Part shown: positions 41,116 through 53,745 of the stretch, in pieces
How the letters are laid out: every line of letters begins with the position of its first letter
Numbering within the stretch: the stretch's first letter is position 1
Assembly: GCA_965153455.1 (NCBI GenBank)
Contig: OZ234494.1
Location: 4,402,001 to 4,466,000, forward strand
DNA: 64,000 nucleotides
Origin: Sphagnum compactum
Taxonomy: Eukaryota > Bryophyta > Sphagnopsida > Sphagnales
Direction: 5' to 3'
Notes under the pieces: model-generated
Told to the model about the DNA's origin: nothing
What the model saw: the letters and a program-made list of their open reading frames with translations, nothing else
Database searches by the model: none
Position numbers and translations under genes: made by a program

Positions 41116-43229
41116 CACTGCTCCCACGCGAACAACGAGACACAAAACAAACTCACAAATGCGGCAATGGCAAAACGCGCTCCACAACTGACCTCGTACA
41201 ATATTCACATTATAATCTCCACACTCACTCCTTCGTGGATGACACTTTTCATACTACAATGTACTCAACATTCATCTCTTAAGTGGGCTTTCATTACTAT
41301 GACTGAGAGTCTTCATTGTTTGTGATTATTACCAAATCTGAAATGTGACCCTCTTTTAAGTATTTTCATTGGTCGTTCCTGTAATGTAAAGACCCCCTGT
41401 GAACATTTTTCTAGTGTAATTGGAGAGCACCATAATGGGTAGGGTGTTCTTAGGGAAGGGCTATTAGTCCAGGCCAAAAATAGTGGCAGCCAATTTTAAG
41501 AATTAGAAAATTTACATGGCAACCAATGACCACCATGGTTAGCTAGGGAACTGGAACCCAACAGAAAACTGTTTTCTGATCACATATCATCCATCCTTGA
41601 TGGTGCACAGGTGGGTGCTGGTTCACTGTGGCCACTTTTTCTTTTGCATTTAGCGAGATGTTTCAAAATATGGAACGCTTGTTCTGTTTTTTTTAAAATG
41701 TCTCACAATTTTGTTTTTTTCTTTTTTCCACCAACACCCATCAAGGATTCTATATTAATTATTTTAACTAATAAATAAATAAAGTATAATAAATGAAGTA
41801 GAAATGGAATGGAGTATTATGAGGAAAAGATGATCATCACAAACTTAACATTCAACAATTTAGTAATGAAAATCCTGCGAAGTTCACTCATTCACAAGTT
41901 TTTATGTTTCATGCACAAGTATTATGCACTAAAAACACATTTGACACATGAATGTATAAGATGATACAAAATTCGTTCATTCATAAGTTCATAGTTCATT
42001 TATCATCGCATGTATTCATGTGTTTTAATAGGTTTTCAATGCACAATGATTCATGTGCAAAATGCATGAATCTGTCAATGAATAAACTTCACACAATTTA
42101 CATTACAAAATTGTTGAATGTTAAATTTGTGATGATACTTGAACTATGAATTTACAAATGATGAAAATCATACTAATAAAATGTATATCAATGTTCTCTT
42201 CAAATGCATGAGCTTTTTCGTTTTTTCATCCCATAGTCTCATATGTCTAAAACTATAATGGAAATTATTCTAAGCGTATCTTACCCTTTCTAGTTTTATA
42301 CTTACTAAAACAAAAAACAATGAATATAGGATATTGAACTTGGATGTAGAAATATAAATAAAAATGTATATGACGATTGAAATATGTGCATATTAAAAAA
42401 TCATTAAATAATAGAGTGAGGAAAAAAACATTCCTTACTTAATACTCCCCAAAAATGCTTCTTTGACATAAATAATTTGAAAATTTAACATTAAATGTCC
42501 TTCCTAGGGCTTCAAAATGGTCCTATTGTTCTCACTTCCTTTCATTTAAAAGACATTAAACATTATTTCAATAAAAATTATAAGAATTTCTTTTGATTCA
42601 ATTGAAATTACTGATAGCATTAAAATTCACCAATTTTTTTTACTTTAACAAATTTATTATAAATAATAAAGCAAGGAACTTTTCAAATTTTAAACATATA
42701 TTACAATTCATATTCAAAACCATTTCAATTTTTTTTATTGTTTGATATGTTGTAATAGAAAAATTGTTATGTTAAATTAAGTGAAATTGAATGTTTTTAA
42801 TTCATTAAACAAATGTATTCTATTAAAATCTTACAATCAATGCTTTAGAGTATCTACACACAATTATAAAGACACTTTCAACAACAAACTATTAGCATGG
42901 GAATAAAAAATGATTTTTGTACCCATCGCAACACTTGCATCACCAAGAGAACACAAGCCCTAAGATTTTAAGAACCTTACTTCAACATAGATGTGTAACA
43001 TGTTGTGATCAAGAATAATCATGGCACGTTGTTTATTGAAACTTGTGATGTGTTGTTTTGTGCTTTTGCAAAGTTTTCTCCACCTCAAAATCCTTTGATG
43101 CAATAGTACAAAAGTGAGGTGTAGTTCACTAGATTAAATCATTATGCGACCTTAAAAATGATATAAATTTATTGCATTTTAATGATTTCACCTTGGTTAA
43201 AGTTATTTCACTATAATATCATTATGTAA
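41116..43229. other. TPR3 upstream region grading into AT-rich desert
   Basis: About 300 bp here probably holds the TPR3 promoter and 5' UTR. Beyond about 41700 the sequence is A/T-rich with repeated words such as attcattcataagttcat (41880-42000), without a coding signal or recognisable transposon domain. Confidence 0.5.
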
Positions 43230-44300
43230 ACATCATGTTTGACTACTAGTTGACATAATTCATTATTATAATTTATTGTTGTAAATATGTTTATATTTAA
43301 ATTGTTGTTTTAAATATCCTATGTTATTTTATGATATACCTTATATTATTTTAGGTTACTTTACTTATTTTAACTTATACCTTAAATTATTATAAGTTAT
43401 TATAGGTTATTAGACCTTAAATTGTTATATGTTATTCTACCTTAATGTATCTTACCTAACTTACTATAGGTTTTTTACTTTAAATTATTTTAAATTAAAT
43501 TATTCAACTAACCTTAGGCTATACCTTAGGTTATTTTATTTTAAGTTAATATAAGTTATTTCAAGTTATACTTTAGCTAATTCAAGGTAATTTTATTTTA
43601 TGTTATTACAAGTTATTTTATCCTAAGTATAATAATATAAAATAATATAAAATATAACATCATGACTTAAGGTAAAATAACCTAAAATAACCATTAATAG
43701 GCACCAATATAATAACCAACAATAGCCAATAATAAGATAACAAAAATAGCCATTAATAGAATAATCACTAATAGCCTATGGAATTTAGCCATTAATAAAA
43801 TAACTACTAATAGCCACCAATAACCATTAATAAAATAACCACTAATAATTACTAATAAAATAATCATTATTGCCACCAATAGAATAACTACTAATAATTA
43901 TTATTAGAACAACCATTAATTTCCATCAATAAAATAACCAACAATAACTACTAATAAAATATATGGGCATTAATATAATAGGCACCAATAACCACTAATA
44001 GAATAACCACAAATAACTTATGATAATATAACTTATAATAACCAGTAATAGTGTACAGTGAAATAATTTTCAATATCTAAAAATAACTTAAAGTGAAATA
44101 ACATACAATAACCAAAAATATCCAAAAGTAACATAAAATAGTTTAAACTGACTTAGAAAAACCAAAAGTAACCTAAGGTGAAATAACTAAAAATAACAAA
44201 AAAGCCATAAATAGCTGTAAATAATGTAGGGTGAAATAATTTAGAAAAATGAACAATAGCCCTATAATAGTTGAAAGTAGCCTAACATAGGTAGTATTAT
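43230..44300. repeat. Strand-asymmetric simple-sequence block (ggttatt / aataacc)
   Basis: From about 43230 to 43620 the plus strand is built from variants of accttaggttattttaagtt. From about 43650 to 44280 it is built from the complementary type, variants of aaaataaccactaataatag. The two halves are loosely complementary to each other, so the block behaves as a large imperfect inverted repeat centred near 43640. It has no coding content; frames through it are repetitive isoleucine/leucine artefacts. Confidence 0.7.
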
Positions 44301-47300
44301 TATAGTAACAAAAATCTTATTCATTTATTAAACATTTTCTTATTCAAAAGAATGGTAATTGAAATGTTATTAATGATATTCAAAAAAAAAATTATTCAAA
44401 TGATTTTACACTTTCAAAAGGAAATAAATGTAATTATGTACATTATTGAAAAAAAATTTAAACCAAAATTTAAACATTTCATTTTAACAAAATTTTAATA
44501 AATATGAATTTTCAAAGTTTATGTTTTTGTAATGTTTAAAATGAAATATTTGATAAATAAAATGCAATATAACACATTATCACAACAAATGTGTTGGTTT
44601 GATGGTAAGGTTGTTTGCCTACATCTTAAAAATAAAGGGATCAATCTTCACAAATGGTGTGTTTGTGGTCAATAGTGGTAAGTTGATTGAATATTCTCCT
44701 ATGTAATTCCCTAAATTAGGTGCCTTCTTAAGTTGATGACATGACCTATATACCTAAGTTAGGTTTTAAACCTAGCATAGGTTGTGACACATGTCAATAA
44801 TTCATAGGTTAAAAAAATTAAAATTATCAATAATATCAAATATTATATTAAATATTAAGTAATTTAAATTTAATCAATTTCCATGTTGTTTAATTAATGA
44901 ACTAACAAGTGAAATGGCTTGATAAATTTGTATTTCACTTGAAAATAACTTTTTTTCACTAAGTACTAGTGGACCAATTCACTATTTGTAGCAACTGGTC
45001 CCATTTACTAAGAGGTTGAACAGTTTCATCATGGTAAAAATGTTTAAATTCACTCAAAATCTAGTGAAACCCATAGTGAACTAGGATGCATTTTGGGGTA
45101 GTGATGTTTTGTTTTTTTACAATGTTTCATTTTATGTCTTTTTACAAAGTTTTCTTTGCATTTAATGCTTTGGATTTTTTTCCTTTGTCATTTTATAAAA
45201 AAAATTTCACCTCCAATCCTTTTGTTGTTTTGTTTCTTTTGGAGGTGGAAACCTCCAACATTGATTTGTTTCTTTTCTTTTTAAAGAGGTTTTAACAAAT
45301 AATTTATTTGTGTTGTACCAAAAAAAAAAATTTGATTGATTTATTTCTTTTCTTTTTGTAAAGGTTCTTATAAATAACATATTTGTGTCATATCACAAAA
45401 AGAACAACTCCATGACCATTACATGTGAAAAAATGAGATTAATTATGAACTCAAGTTTGTTGTTTCATGTATTTATGCATTTGCACTATCATGTGGGGAA
45501 AAGGGAGGTCAAACACAAGGAACAAGGTTCGACTAATGCATGCACCATAAATGGTAGTTGCTTCAATTTTTTTAAAAAATAAGCTTGTTTTGTCTTTTAT
45601 TTTTAAACTTTTTATTGTTTATTCAAAATGTATACACCAAATTCATGAATGTTCTATGTTTTCTCTTATTATTTTGGAGGCAACACCTTCGAGTTGGATT
45701 TTTTTGGGTTCTTTTGATGCAATATATTTTGGGAAAGAGTTGTGTAATAAGGTTATATTACATGGTTGCAATGGGGCACAATTGGCCTAGATTGGTTTAA
45801 ATTGGATTGTATCCAGTAAATTCTTTGCAAGTTTTGATTTTGTAAGGCAAATTCCTAATTTGCAGTGGAGATGCTCTTACACTTAAAATTCAAAAAATAT
45901 TATAACTTGTAGATTGTGTAAACAACTTTAATCTAAACTAGTACAACTAATTGATATTTATTGTTTTATTTCAAAAGAGATTAGATTTGTAATAATAAAA
46001 TTGTACACTTGTCATCTTGGAGTGATGAATCCACACTTTACTTTTGTAAATACCAAAAAAAAGAAAACCATGTATCAAATCATGGTTGTATCCAATGTGG
46101 TAAATTTTATTCCTTAGGAAGCCATGATTGCATGCTACTCTAAAGTGATTGAGGATCAATGTATTCCACAACAGAATGTAGTTCATTGTTTGCTTATTGA
46201 AATTCAATGCTTATATACAAAACTCTCCTTGTCCAAAATTGTTTAAATCAACAAAACCACAAATATTACAAGTCGTGCATCCACTTTCCAAAACATTCAA
46301 TTAAAAAAAGAAGTACCAAATGAAGGAAATAAGAACGATAAAACAACAAGATGATCAAATGAAATAGCAAAGCAAAGTAATAAAGCAATGACTCCATGAA
46401 ACAATGAATTAACATAACAATTGAATCAATGAAATAGTGAGCCAAGTAATGACGTAATGAAATAATGAAAAAACAAAAAAAACAAACAAACTAGGAGCCA
46501 TGTTCAGCAAAGGTCAAAACGATGCAACAGTAGGGAAGCATGAGCGGTATTAAAGAAGTGAAGGAGAAGGAAAGCTAGGTGAAGATGAAAAGGCAAGGAA
46601 TGTGCTAAGATGAAGAGAGAGGAACAAAATAACATCAAGATACCCATACTCATGATGGAAATGCAATGGTCTGAATGAGTAGTGAGACTAGCAATCTTTT
46701 CAGCAGATGCCACTAGCATCAACACGTGTGAATCCAAAGGACAAGAGTGAAAAGGTAACTCCACATTTATGACGACTAATTTTACTAGGGTTTTGAATGT
46801 CAGATTAATTAACTTAGTGTCAGTGAATTCCCGGAAATAATCTTCACCTGCAAGTGTGGTTAGAGCTTAATTTCAGAACAGCTCAAAACTCATGCAAAAC
46901 TCAGAACTGAAAACTTTTGCTTAAGTCATGCAAGTTGAATATAACCACAAAAGCATCTGCCCAAAGTTGTGTCACACTCACATGTCCAAAACCACATTAG
47001 AGTCAAGAAGTTAAACTAGTCGATGAACACTGTCCAAAAGTTGACGCAACCCAAAAGCCTCTGTTGAAACCTCCAACTCCTGAGCATGCCTCAACATAAT
47101 ATTTATTTGCAAACATGGTTCACCCTCTCTTGGTGGAAGACATAGTCTCAGCTCTGATAGTTTGTAAAAATTTGTCAAAAGAGTCATTGGTCATTAGAGC
47201 CAAAAATGCTTACTGCATGACCTTGCTGTAGGGGACTTGGAGTTTGTTTTGCAAACTGTGTATTATATGTTGAGATATTGATGGCATTTTCTCTCTTGAT

Positions 47301-47943
47301 TCATCAGTACATTGAAGAAGTTGCAGATTTCACAAACATATTATTGTGGCTGATGACTAAGTAACAGTTGTTTGTAACTGCTGCAACCACTGCAACCACA
47401 CCCACTCTTACTGTTTAATGGATTTTAGCAGCGGGCCGTTCAATAGTTAAAGCCCAAGGTTCACACCTTACTCCATATGGGTTTAATAGCTCAAAGTTTA
47501 GAACGCAGAATCTCCTTCCTGTAATATCTCAATGTCTTCATGCAGTTGATGATCAGTATTGGGCAGTTATTAGAAGTGGCACCAAGTAATGGATGGTTCT
47601 CATGGCACTTCTAAAAAATCAGAGAACCAGTTCTGATACATAACTGTGCTTCTCAAAAAAAAATTTAAGAACCGATTTTGGTATATTTCAAAAGGCCAAG
47701 AACCAGTCAAATAACCCTCTACAAATTTGCCAGTTCTTTTTCACTTATTTCATGAAAACCACCAAAGGTTCTTTTATTCTGAAAATTTTCAAAAACCAGA
47801 ACTGGAGGTTATTAAAAAAATATAAATCAGATAATCGCCCAACACTGGTGGTGACTGGTGATGCACCTCACTAGTTTAGAAGTTTTGGCTCAAACTGGTG
47901 ACAGGATCGAGATGTTGAGACTGGTGAAATACCTGTAACTTTG
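44301..47943. other. AT-rich desert, no gene seen
   Basis: I find no supported gene. At 45262-45400 a segment of about 80 bp (gatttatttcttttcttttt ... tatttgtg) is tandemly duplicated. Short frames at 45086-45800 are T-rich and lack motifs. Sequence complexity rises after about 46800 toward the next gene. Confidence 0.5.
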
Positions 47944-50511
47944 TTAACTGCAATCAGTTGCAAATGGAGCTGTAACAGGAGTGTGTGGGCTGGAGTTTCT
48001 TGGGTATACCTACCCAATACCAAGGGACATATGTCAAACACCCCAGCCTCTGGTGGCTCACATGAAAACACCTTCAATGTTTAGAACCACGCTGGTTCCA
48101 TTCCCAAATGACATTACTCCACATCAGATTAGGGTTGAGGAGGAAATTGACAACCATCAACTGGAATTGAACAATGAATGGCAGAAACATATTGAAGACA
48201 AAATCAAATGATGGAATATAAGGAAAGTCCCTGAGGTTTCAGGAGCCATGGCCTTGGTTACCCTATTGTAGTGCACTTCATCACGATCCCAAGGTGCTTG
48301 ATGAAATGTTGTCCTGTTTGGCTACAACCAGCACCCAAGTGAAAGAATAACCCATTTAAGTTCAGTGTTAGAATATGCAGCCCCATGGTCCAATTTTCAC
48401 TTAGGGGAGGAGACCTGGGCAATCAATACCTGGAAACCTGCACCTGTGTAATGCCACATCACAATGGCTTATAATGGTTTATGAACAAGATTGAGCTCTA
48501 GGGTTAAAAGTTATGATGCCTGCTTAAATTCATTATAAAAGAATTGGTTTGACCAGAGGCTTCATTTACCAATCAAGGGCTGCAAATTGTGAAAGTGAAT
48601 GGGGTCCTTAGTACGATTTCATTGTGTTTTGAGCATTAAAATTTGAACTATGCTAATTGATCTAGCATAAGAGAAGCTGGAAAAGAAAGAGGGTGGGGTG
48701 AAGGACCTGAGGAGGGATATCATTATCAAAGGTTGCAAATGGAGCGGTATGTGAGGATGCAGCACAAAAAATAGGATCCATGGTATAACTGTTTATCCTG
48801 TTTGACTGTGGCACTTGCTGGTCCTTGTCCCAAGGAGTACCCTGCTCCACATTTGCCTGCTACCATAAAAAATCACAACTCTATTTGATGTCATATTTTT
48901 ACTCCCACTAATGAGTTGGTTAAAATGAGGCCATGACCTGTGCTTATGAAGTGTGAACAAGATTTTACTAGAGAGATATACATACGGTAACAATGGCTCC
49001 AAGAATTAAAGCCATAAATCAAACAGCCATCAAATATGCAGAGAGAGTATCTAAAGGTATGTAGAGCCCTTACACCACCATGCCAAAAGAGGGCTTCTAT
49101 ACCCCCTTGGATTTCTCTAATCACCAAATAGATTAACTCTGCTATACCTTGAGCTTCTTGTGTATTTCTGCTAGAATTCAGGTTCTATACACACTCATCA
49201 ATGGGAATGTCAAAAAGATTTGCAGGACACACAAACTAAAATAGCATACCTGGTGTTGGTCTTCCATATTTTCGGAAGTTCCATAGGGCATATTTTTGGT
49301 GTACTCTTGGGATGAAGGTCCTGTGACGTGGACTTGTCTCTGATCCTTGTCCCATGGAGCATCATCCTTTGTTCCATCACTATCCTGCCATATGCCCATC
49401 ATGTTATGTTCAGGAGATTGCAATGAACTGAAGTTGACATTGATTTGTACATCACCTCACCAGCTCAAAGTTTTTCCTGATTCCAATACAGCATCCATGC
49501 TTTCTGAGTTGCAGGGTGTGTAGTGTGTACAGAGGAGGTGAATGTGTAGGTTGAAGCCCTAGGAGTGAGGCATTCCATAAATAGGGCCTATGGAAGGCAA
49601 GAACCAAGCTCAGGCCAAAATTTTGACAATATCCCACTCCCAGAGCCCGAGCTGAACTTCAGAAAAAACTGAGGCCATCATTTTTAACAATGTCTTACAC
49701 AAAATAGACCCATTGCAGAAACTGAGGCAATCATCTATGATAGGCATCACGCAAAAGGCCTTAAGGGCAATCAATCTTAGACCAAAAAGTCAGAGGGCAA
49801 TAAATCTTTTGAATTAAATGCCATATGAACTATTCTTTCATGTAAGGTGTGCTCCAACTATACTACTAAATTATGTCCAGGTTTTTCTGATGAAAAATGT
49901 ATTCTATGAAGATCAAAGCACTTTGATGATGCATGCGTTCAAAGAGAGATAGAGGGCTAGCCTGCTTCTGTTGCTCAATATTTTCTGCAGTTCCAAAAGG
50001 AATGGTCTGCAAGGAAGGCAATCCAGATTGCTCAGGTGTGGCTAGGCAATTGGACACTGATTGATCCTGCTTCCAAGACTTTTGCCGCTTAAATAAAGCA
50101 TCACCGGAGGATGCACACAACTTGTACCCATAAAAGGGCTATGTACATTTGTGGCAAATACAAAATTCATAAAAGCAAATGGATGCAAGAAAGAATGGAT
50201 TACTTGATCATGCATCACTAGATCGTAGGTCAACACAAGTGAGATATGGATTTTTCGTCAATGAGGTAAACAACTTGGGTATGAATGCACTTAGTATAAG
50301 TTGGATGACAAAGAGTTTTGCATAAACAACTTGGGTATGAATGCACTTAGTATAAGTTGGATACCTCTTCTGGTGTTTGTTTTCCAGAATCTCCATCTTC
50401 ATAGTAAGGCTCAATATATGTTGAGCGCAGAGCTGGTGGCTCTGGACCTTTCTCCCATGGAGCATCCAGCCGCATTTCAGCAGCCTGTCATTTTGTAAGT
50501 TCATGCCATTG

Positions 50512-50554
<43 letters not shown>

Positions 50555-51648
50555 TGATGGATTTTCTTCTGTAGACTGAACGCGAATCTTGTGCACCTCA
50601 AGAAGTTCTATGTCTGAAGCGTAGAAACTGACCAAGTCAAAATTCAAATAGAGAGAGAGCCTTTTAAAGGTATATGAATGTCCAGAATTTGCATTTCTTG
50701 CTAACCCTGGACACTCCGCCACCCACGATCCCCGCAGAAACTTGACCACATTTCTTGCTAATCTTGGATACTCCGCCAAGATCTCCGCAGGAGCTTGGAC
50801 CTCTCACAAAATTTCATGTTAAATCCTGTGCAGGATTTTGTGCACAACTACCAAATCGCAAAAAGGATGATGATACCTTGAACTTCGCTTTTACATAATG
50901 TTCGTTATACATGCTTCCTAATGTTGGATAGTCCGCCACGATCCCGCAGAAACCCGACCTCTCAGAAAATTCATTTTAAATCCCGTGTCAGATTCTGTGC
51001 GCAACTACCAGATCGCAAGAAGGATGATGGTACCTTGTACATTGCTTCACACAATGCTCGTCATAGATGCTTGCCTAATCTTGGACACTCCGCCACGATC
51101 CCCGCATAAACTCGACCTCTCAGAAAATCTCATGCTAAATCCTTTGTCAGATTATGTGCACAAAGTCTACCAAACCGCAAGAAGGATGATGATACCTTGA
51201 ACATTGTTTTACACAATGCTCGTCATAAATGCTTGCCTAATCTTGGATACTCCGCCACGATCCCCGCATAAACTCGACCTCTCAGAAAATCTCATGTTAA
51301 AATCCTTTGTCAGATTCTGTGCGCAAAGTCTACCAAATCGCAAGAAGGATGTGATACCTTGTACATTGCTGTACACAATGCTCGTCATGCATGCTACAAT
51401 TTGAAAGTTTTAGGATCGGAATTCGTGGTCTGTGTCACCTGTCGACGGAGAGGCTGGTTGTGGAAAGTCGCATAAGGAGCTGTCTGCGAATTAGAAGCAA
51501 TGTAGGAAGATCCGATAGTAGTGGCACGGCCAATGTTGGGCGACACTTGATCTTTCATCCATGGCGCTGCTGCCGATGTCCCCTCCCGCCTTGGCTCATA
51601 CCTGGTCTTATCGTGTAATGTGGCAAACGGTGCTTTCCGAGAACTCAT
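47944..51648 (-). CDS. Unrecognised modular protein built from symmetric phase-0 exons
   Basis: Seven exons (minus): 51648-51439, 50484-50365, 50087-49962, 49384-49250, 48856-48707, 48321-48262 and 48009-47944. Each length is a multiple of three (70, 40, 42, 45, 50 and 20 codons, then 21 plus stop), so every intron is phase 0; 288 residues in total. Exons 1-6 carry a variant of one word: AAPWMKDQ, DAPWEKGP, KSWKQDQ, DAPWDKDQ, GTPWDKDQ and APWDRDE. A second word lies 25-35 residues later: APYATFHNQ (exon 1), IPFGTAENI (3), MPYGTSENM (4) and APFATFDND (5); APFATDC closes exon 7. The N-terminus MSSRKAPFATLHD also has it. The residues between are polar and low-complexity, with no membrane segment or signal peptide. 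Exon 3 seems to use a GC donor (cag|gctagc). I do not recognise the family. Intron 1 holds a 160-bp tandem array. Confidence 0.65.
50267..50362. repeat. Perfect 40-bp direct repeat at the exon 2 donor
   Basis: The segment taaacaacttgggtatgaat continuing to ttggat is present at 50267-50306 and identically at 50323-50362, with 16 bp between. The second copy abuts the splice donor of exon 2 of the modular gene (donor at 50364-50363 on the minus strand). The duplication therefore lies just inside intron 2. Confidence 0.85.
50517..50552. repeat. (GA)n microsatellite in intron 1 of the modular gene
   Basis: About 17 uninterrupted GA units, close to the acceptor of exon 2 on the minus strand, where it reads as a (CT)n pyrimidine tract. 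Confidence 0.9.
50690..51400. repeat. About 160-bp minisatellite, four copies plus a partial one
   Basis: Units start at about 50758, 50919, 51077 and 51239, with a degenerate partial unit before them. Shared landmarks in each are ttggacactccgccacgatc, ctcgacctctcagaaaatct, tcagattctgtgcgcaa, aaatcgcaagaaggatgatg and cacaatgctcgtcat. Copies 3 and 4 are the most alike. The array sits wholly within intron 1 of the modular gene. No conserved open frame runs through the units. Confidence 0.85.
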
Positions 51649-52980
51649 CTTCTCGCCACTTCGTTCTTGTCTTTCGATTACGTGAATCTCCGCACAAATT
51701 CAATTCGTGTCTGCTTCTCTAACTGGAGACGGGCAATGAAAAAAAACCCAAAGTCCCCTTGCGAGAAACCAGAATTCTATAATTGCCACTCCCGTTCCAC
51801 AAATTGTTGGCAAATGGGTGTTTAGTGGGGAGGAGTATGTACAATGGCAGAGTTGGGGTGAGGGACGTGAAAAGGGAGAAGAGGGGAGCGGGCAGTTGGG
51901 ATTTACCACAGCACCAGCTATATTCACACTTGGAGATGGCATGCCCACTCACTCACTACGATTTTCAGCTTCAAACCATTGAGTTAGCTTATATCTGCAA
52001 TCGATCATGTGAGAATTATCTGCGGTTGCTCATATGAAGACCCAGATACAGTCCTTCACCGCTTCTTTCCCCTCATAAGATCATGTTTTCTGCCCAAGCA
52101 TATTCTTTTCCAAAAGAGCAGACCAACATTCAAGCTCCACTCTACCTCCTAGCACGCAAAACCAGTTTTGGGGGGGGGGGCGGAGAAGATTTGGGACCAG
52201 CTTGTGCTTCTCACACCTGCACAAATCTTTGATTTCTTCTCTGCTAAGGTGGCTGCCGAAGTCGCGGGCGTGATGCATCGGCGGATTTGGGTTTTGGACA
52301 AAAGCATGTCGGAAATCTTCTGTGGAAACATCATACCCCTTTAGACTGTGCCTACTCACGCAACATCGAGAACCGGCGAAGAGGGGACTCGTGGACCCAA
52401 ACCGTAAATGTCAGGAGTTGAAGTCATGAAGGTCTTCTGCCATATATGTGGCTTCTGGGATAACTTACAAGCTAATGTAATCCGGAACCCTATCCAAAAG
52501 ATAAGGACTTTCCATCTGCGTGTGTGATGTCTTCAGTTTGGCAATTTCCAATTGGTCTGTAGGCTTTTGCTTTGAGAAATTCTTTGAGCTTGAACATTCT
52601 CGTAAGAAGAATTTCAAGGTTTTGTTTGAGAGGTGGTTTTATTTCTTTGTTATGTTCTCAAACATGTTGATCACACACAGTTGTGGTGTCAGTATGACTT
52701 CTTCAGAAGTCACAAACTTTGCTTGCGTACGAAATCTTGTTGGAGAGTTTGAAATTCTCAAGCATTGCAATGGAGACAACTACGTCACCAAGAATTGAGT
52801 GTGCAACAAGTATTGACAATGTGGTTGAGGTTATCTGCCAGGTACAAAACTTGTCATTTCCTAAAGGGCAAGGAAAGACCTGTCTTTGAGCGAAATGCTG
52901 GGATTTGTTTTTCATCTCCTTTTGTTTCGTTTTATTTTTTGACAAGGAGAGAAGAGAGGGGATTACTGTGGTTCTAGTGA
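51649..52980. other. Upstream region of the modular gene; uncalled frames
   Basis: This holds the probable promoter and 5' UTR of the minus-strand modular gene. Minus frames at 52081-52359 and a plus frame at 52520-52798 are open but have no ATG support (the first) or no recognised motif (both). I do not call a gene. Confidence 0.4.
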
Positions 52981-52997
52981 GCTTGCAGACAGATAGA

Positions 52998-53745
52998 GAA
53001 TTCCAGTGGGGCTTGCAACAAGTGGGCCAGTGTATGGCAGACTTTCACAAGTAAGGCTCATTTGCATCATTGTGAAATGGCATTTCACATCTTGTTGTGT
53101 CTGCAATTTATTTCAGATGGCAGATGTGGTCATCTACTATGCAAAACAAGGCATACTTTGCACATTTTTCAACTAGTCAGAGCTCACTGCTACAGGTTTT
53201 TAGATAAGTTTTTCAACTAGGCAAATGTCAGAGACATGCCAGACATTGCGATTGAGCTCCCACTGCAGCCATGGATAGCATTTCAAACAGATGGACTGAT
53301 CATGCTTTCGGACATCCTAACTCCACTTCCAGCACTCAGGATTGAGGTTGATGTGAAGTGCAAGCATTCTTTCACCTATTTCCAGGCTGCAAGCCGTCAA
53401 CAACTGCCAGTAATTTTGAATTACTGTTGTCATCCTTTGCTGATGACAAATCTTTGTGATGGGTTACAGATTTTCCTGGGAGAGAAGTGGTAGTTTCCTG
53501 TTTTTCAATCAGTTGACCTGATCATTAACTCCCAAAACTTGCTTGTTGTTGCACTCATCAAGGCAATTGTTTCACAGATTTCTGCTCATGGTTGCAGGAC
53601 AATAAATGACCCAGACCAGTCATTGCCATTTTCAAGGGAAATATTGTCATCACTGTGACAGGAAGTGGAGGGGAAAGCAACTTTGATAGGCTTTGTTTGG
53701 GCTCCATGGATGCTGGCTGGAGATGGCTGCGGATGGAGGGGAGGG
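52998..53745 (+). pseudogene. Decayed uroporphyrinogen decarboxylase (HemE/UROD) copy
   Basis: UROD decarboxylates uroporphyrinogen III in tetrapyrrole synthesis. Three collinear plus-strand fragments resemble it. About 53001-53050 reads WGLQQVGQCMADFHK, against the family RQAGRYM region, and ends at a GT donor. 53222-53350 reads [18 protein letters not shown] then [16 protein letters not shown], against family [22 protein letters not shown]. About 53661-53735 reads EVEGKATLIGFVWAPWMLA, against EVG.KATVLGFVGAPWTLA. The invariant Arg residues of RQAGRY are replaced, the glycine of GFVGAPW is Trp, and the frame is lost between fragments. This is a relic rather than a working gene; remnants of splice sites suggest a duplicated genomic copy, not a processed one. 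Confidence 0.6.

Noticed and set aside
43694-43879. 61-codon minus frame rich in Ile and Leu
   Set aside because: It is a translation of the aataacc-type simple repeat, not a membrane protein.
47981-48211. Plus-strand 76-codon frame with a plausible amphipathic C-terminus
   Set aside because: It overlaps the last exon of the modular minus-strand gene, has no recognised family and no supporting exon partners.
52081-52359. Minus frame of 92 codons upstream of the modular gene
   Set aside because: It opens with a GTG rather than ATG, no family is recognised, and the G-run at 52168-52180 suggests leader DNA.
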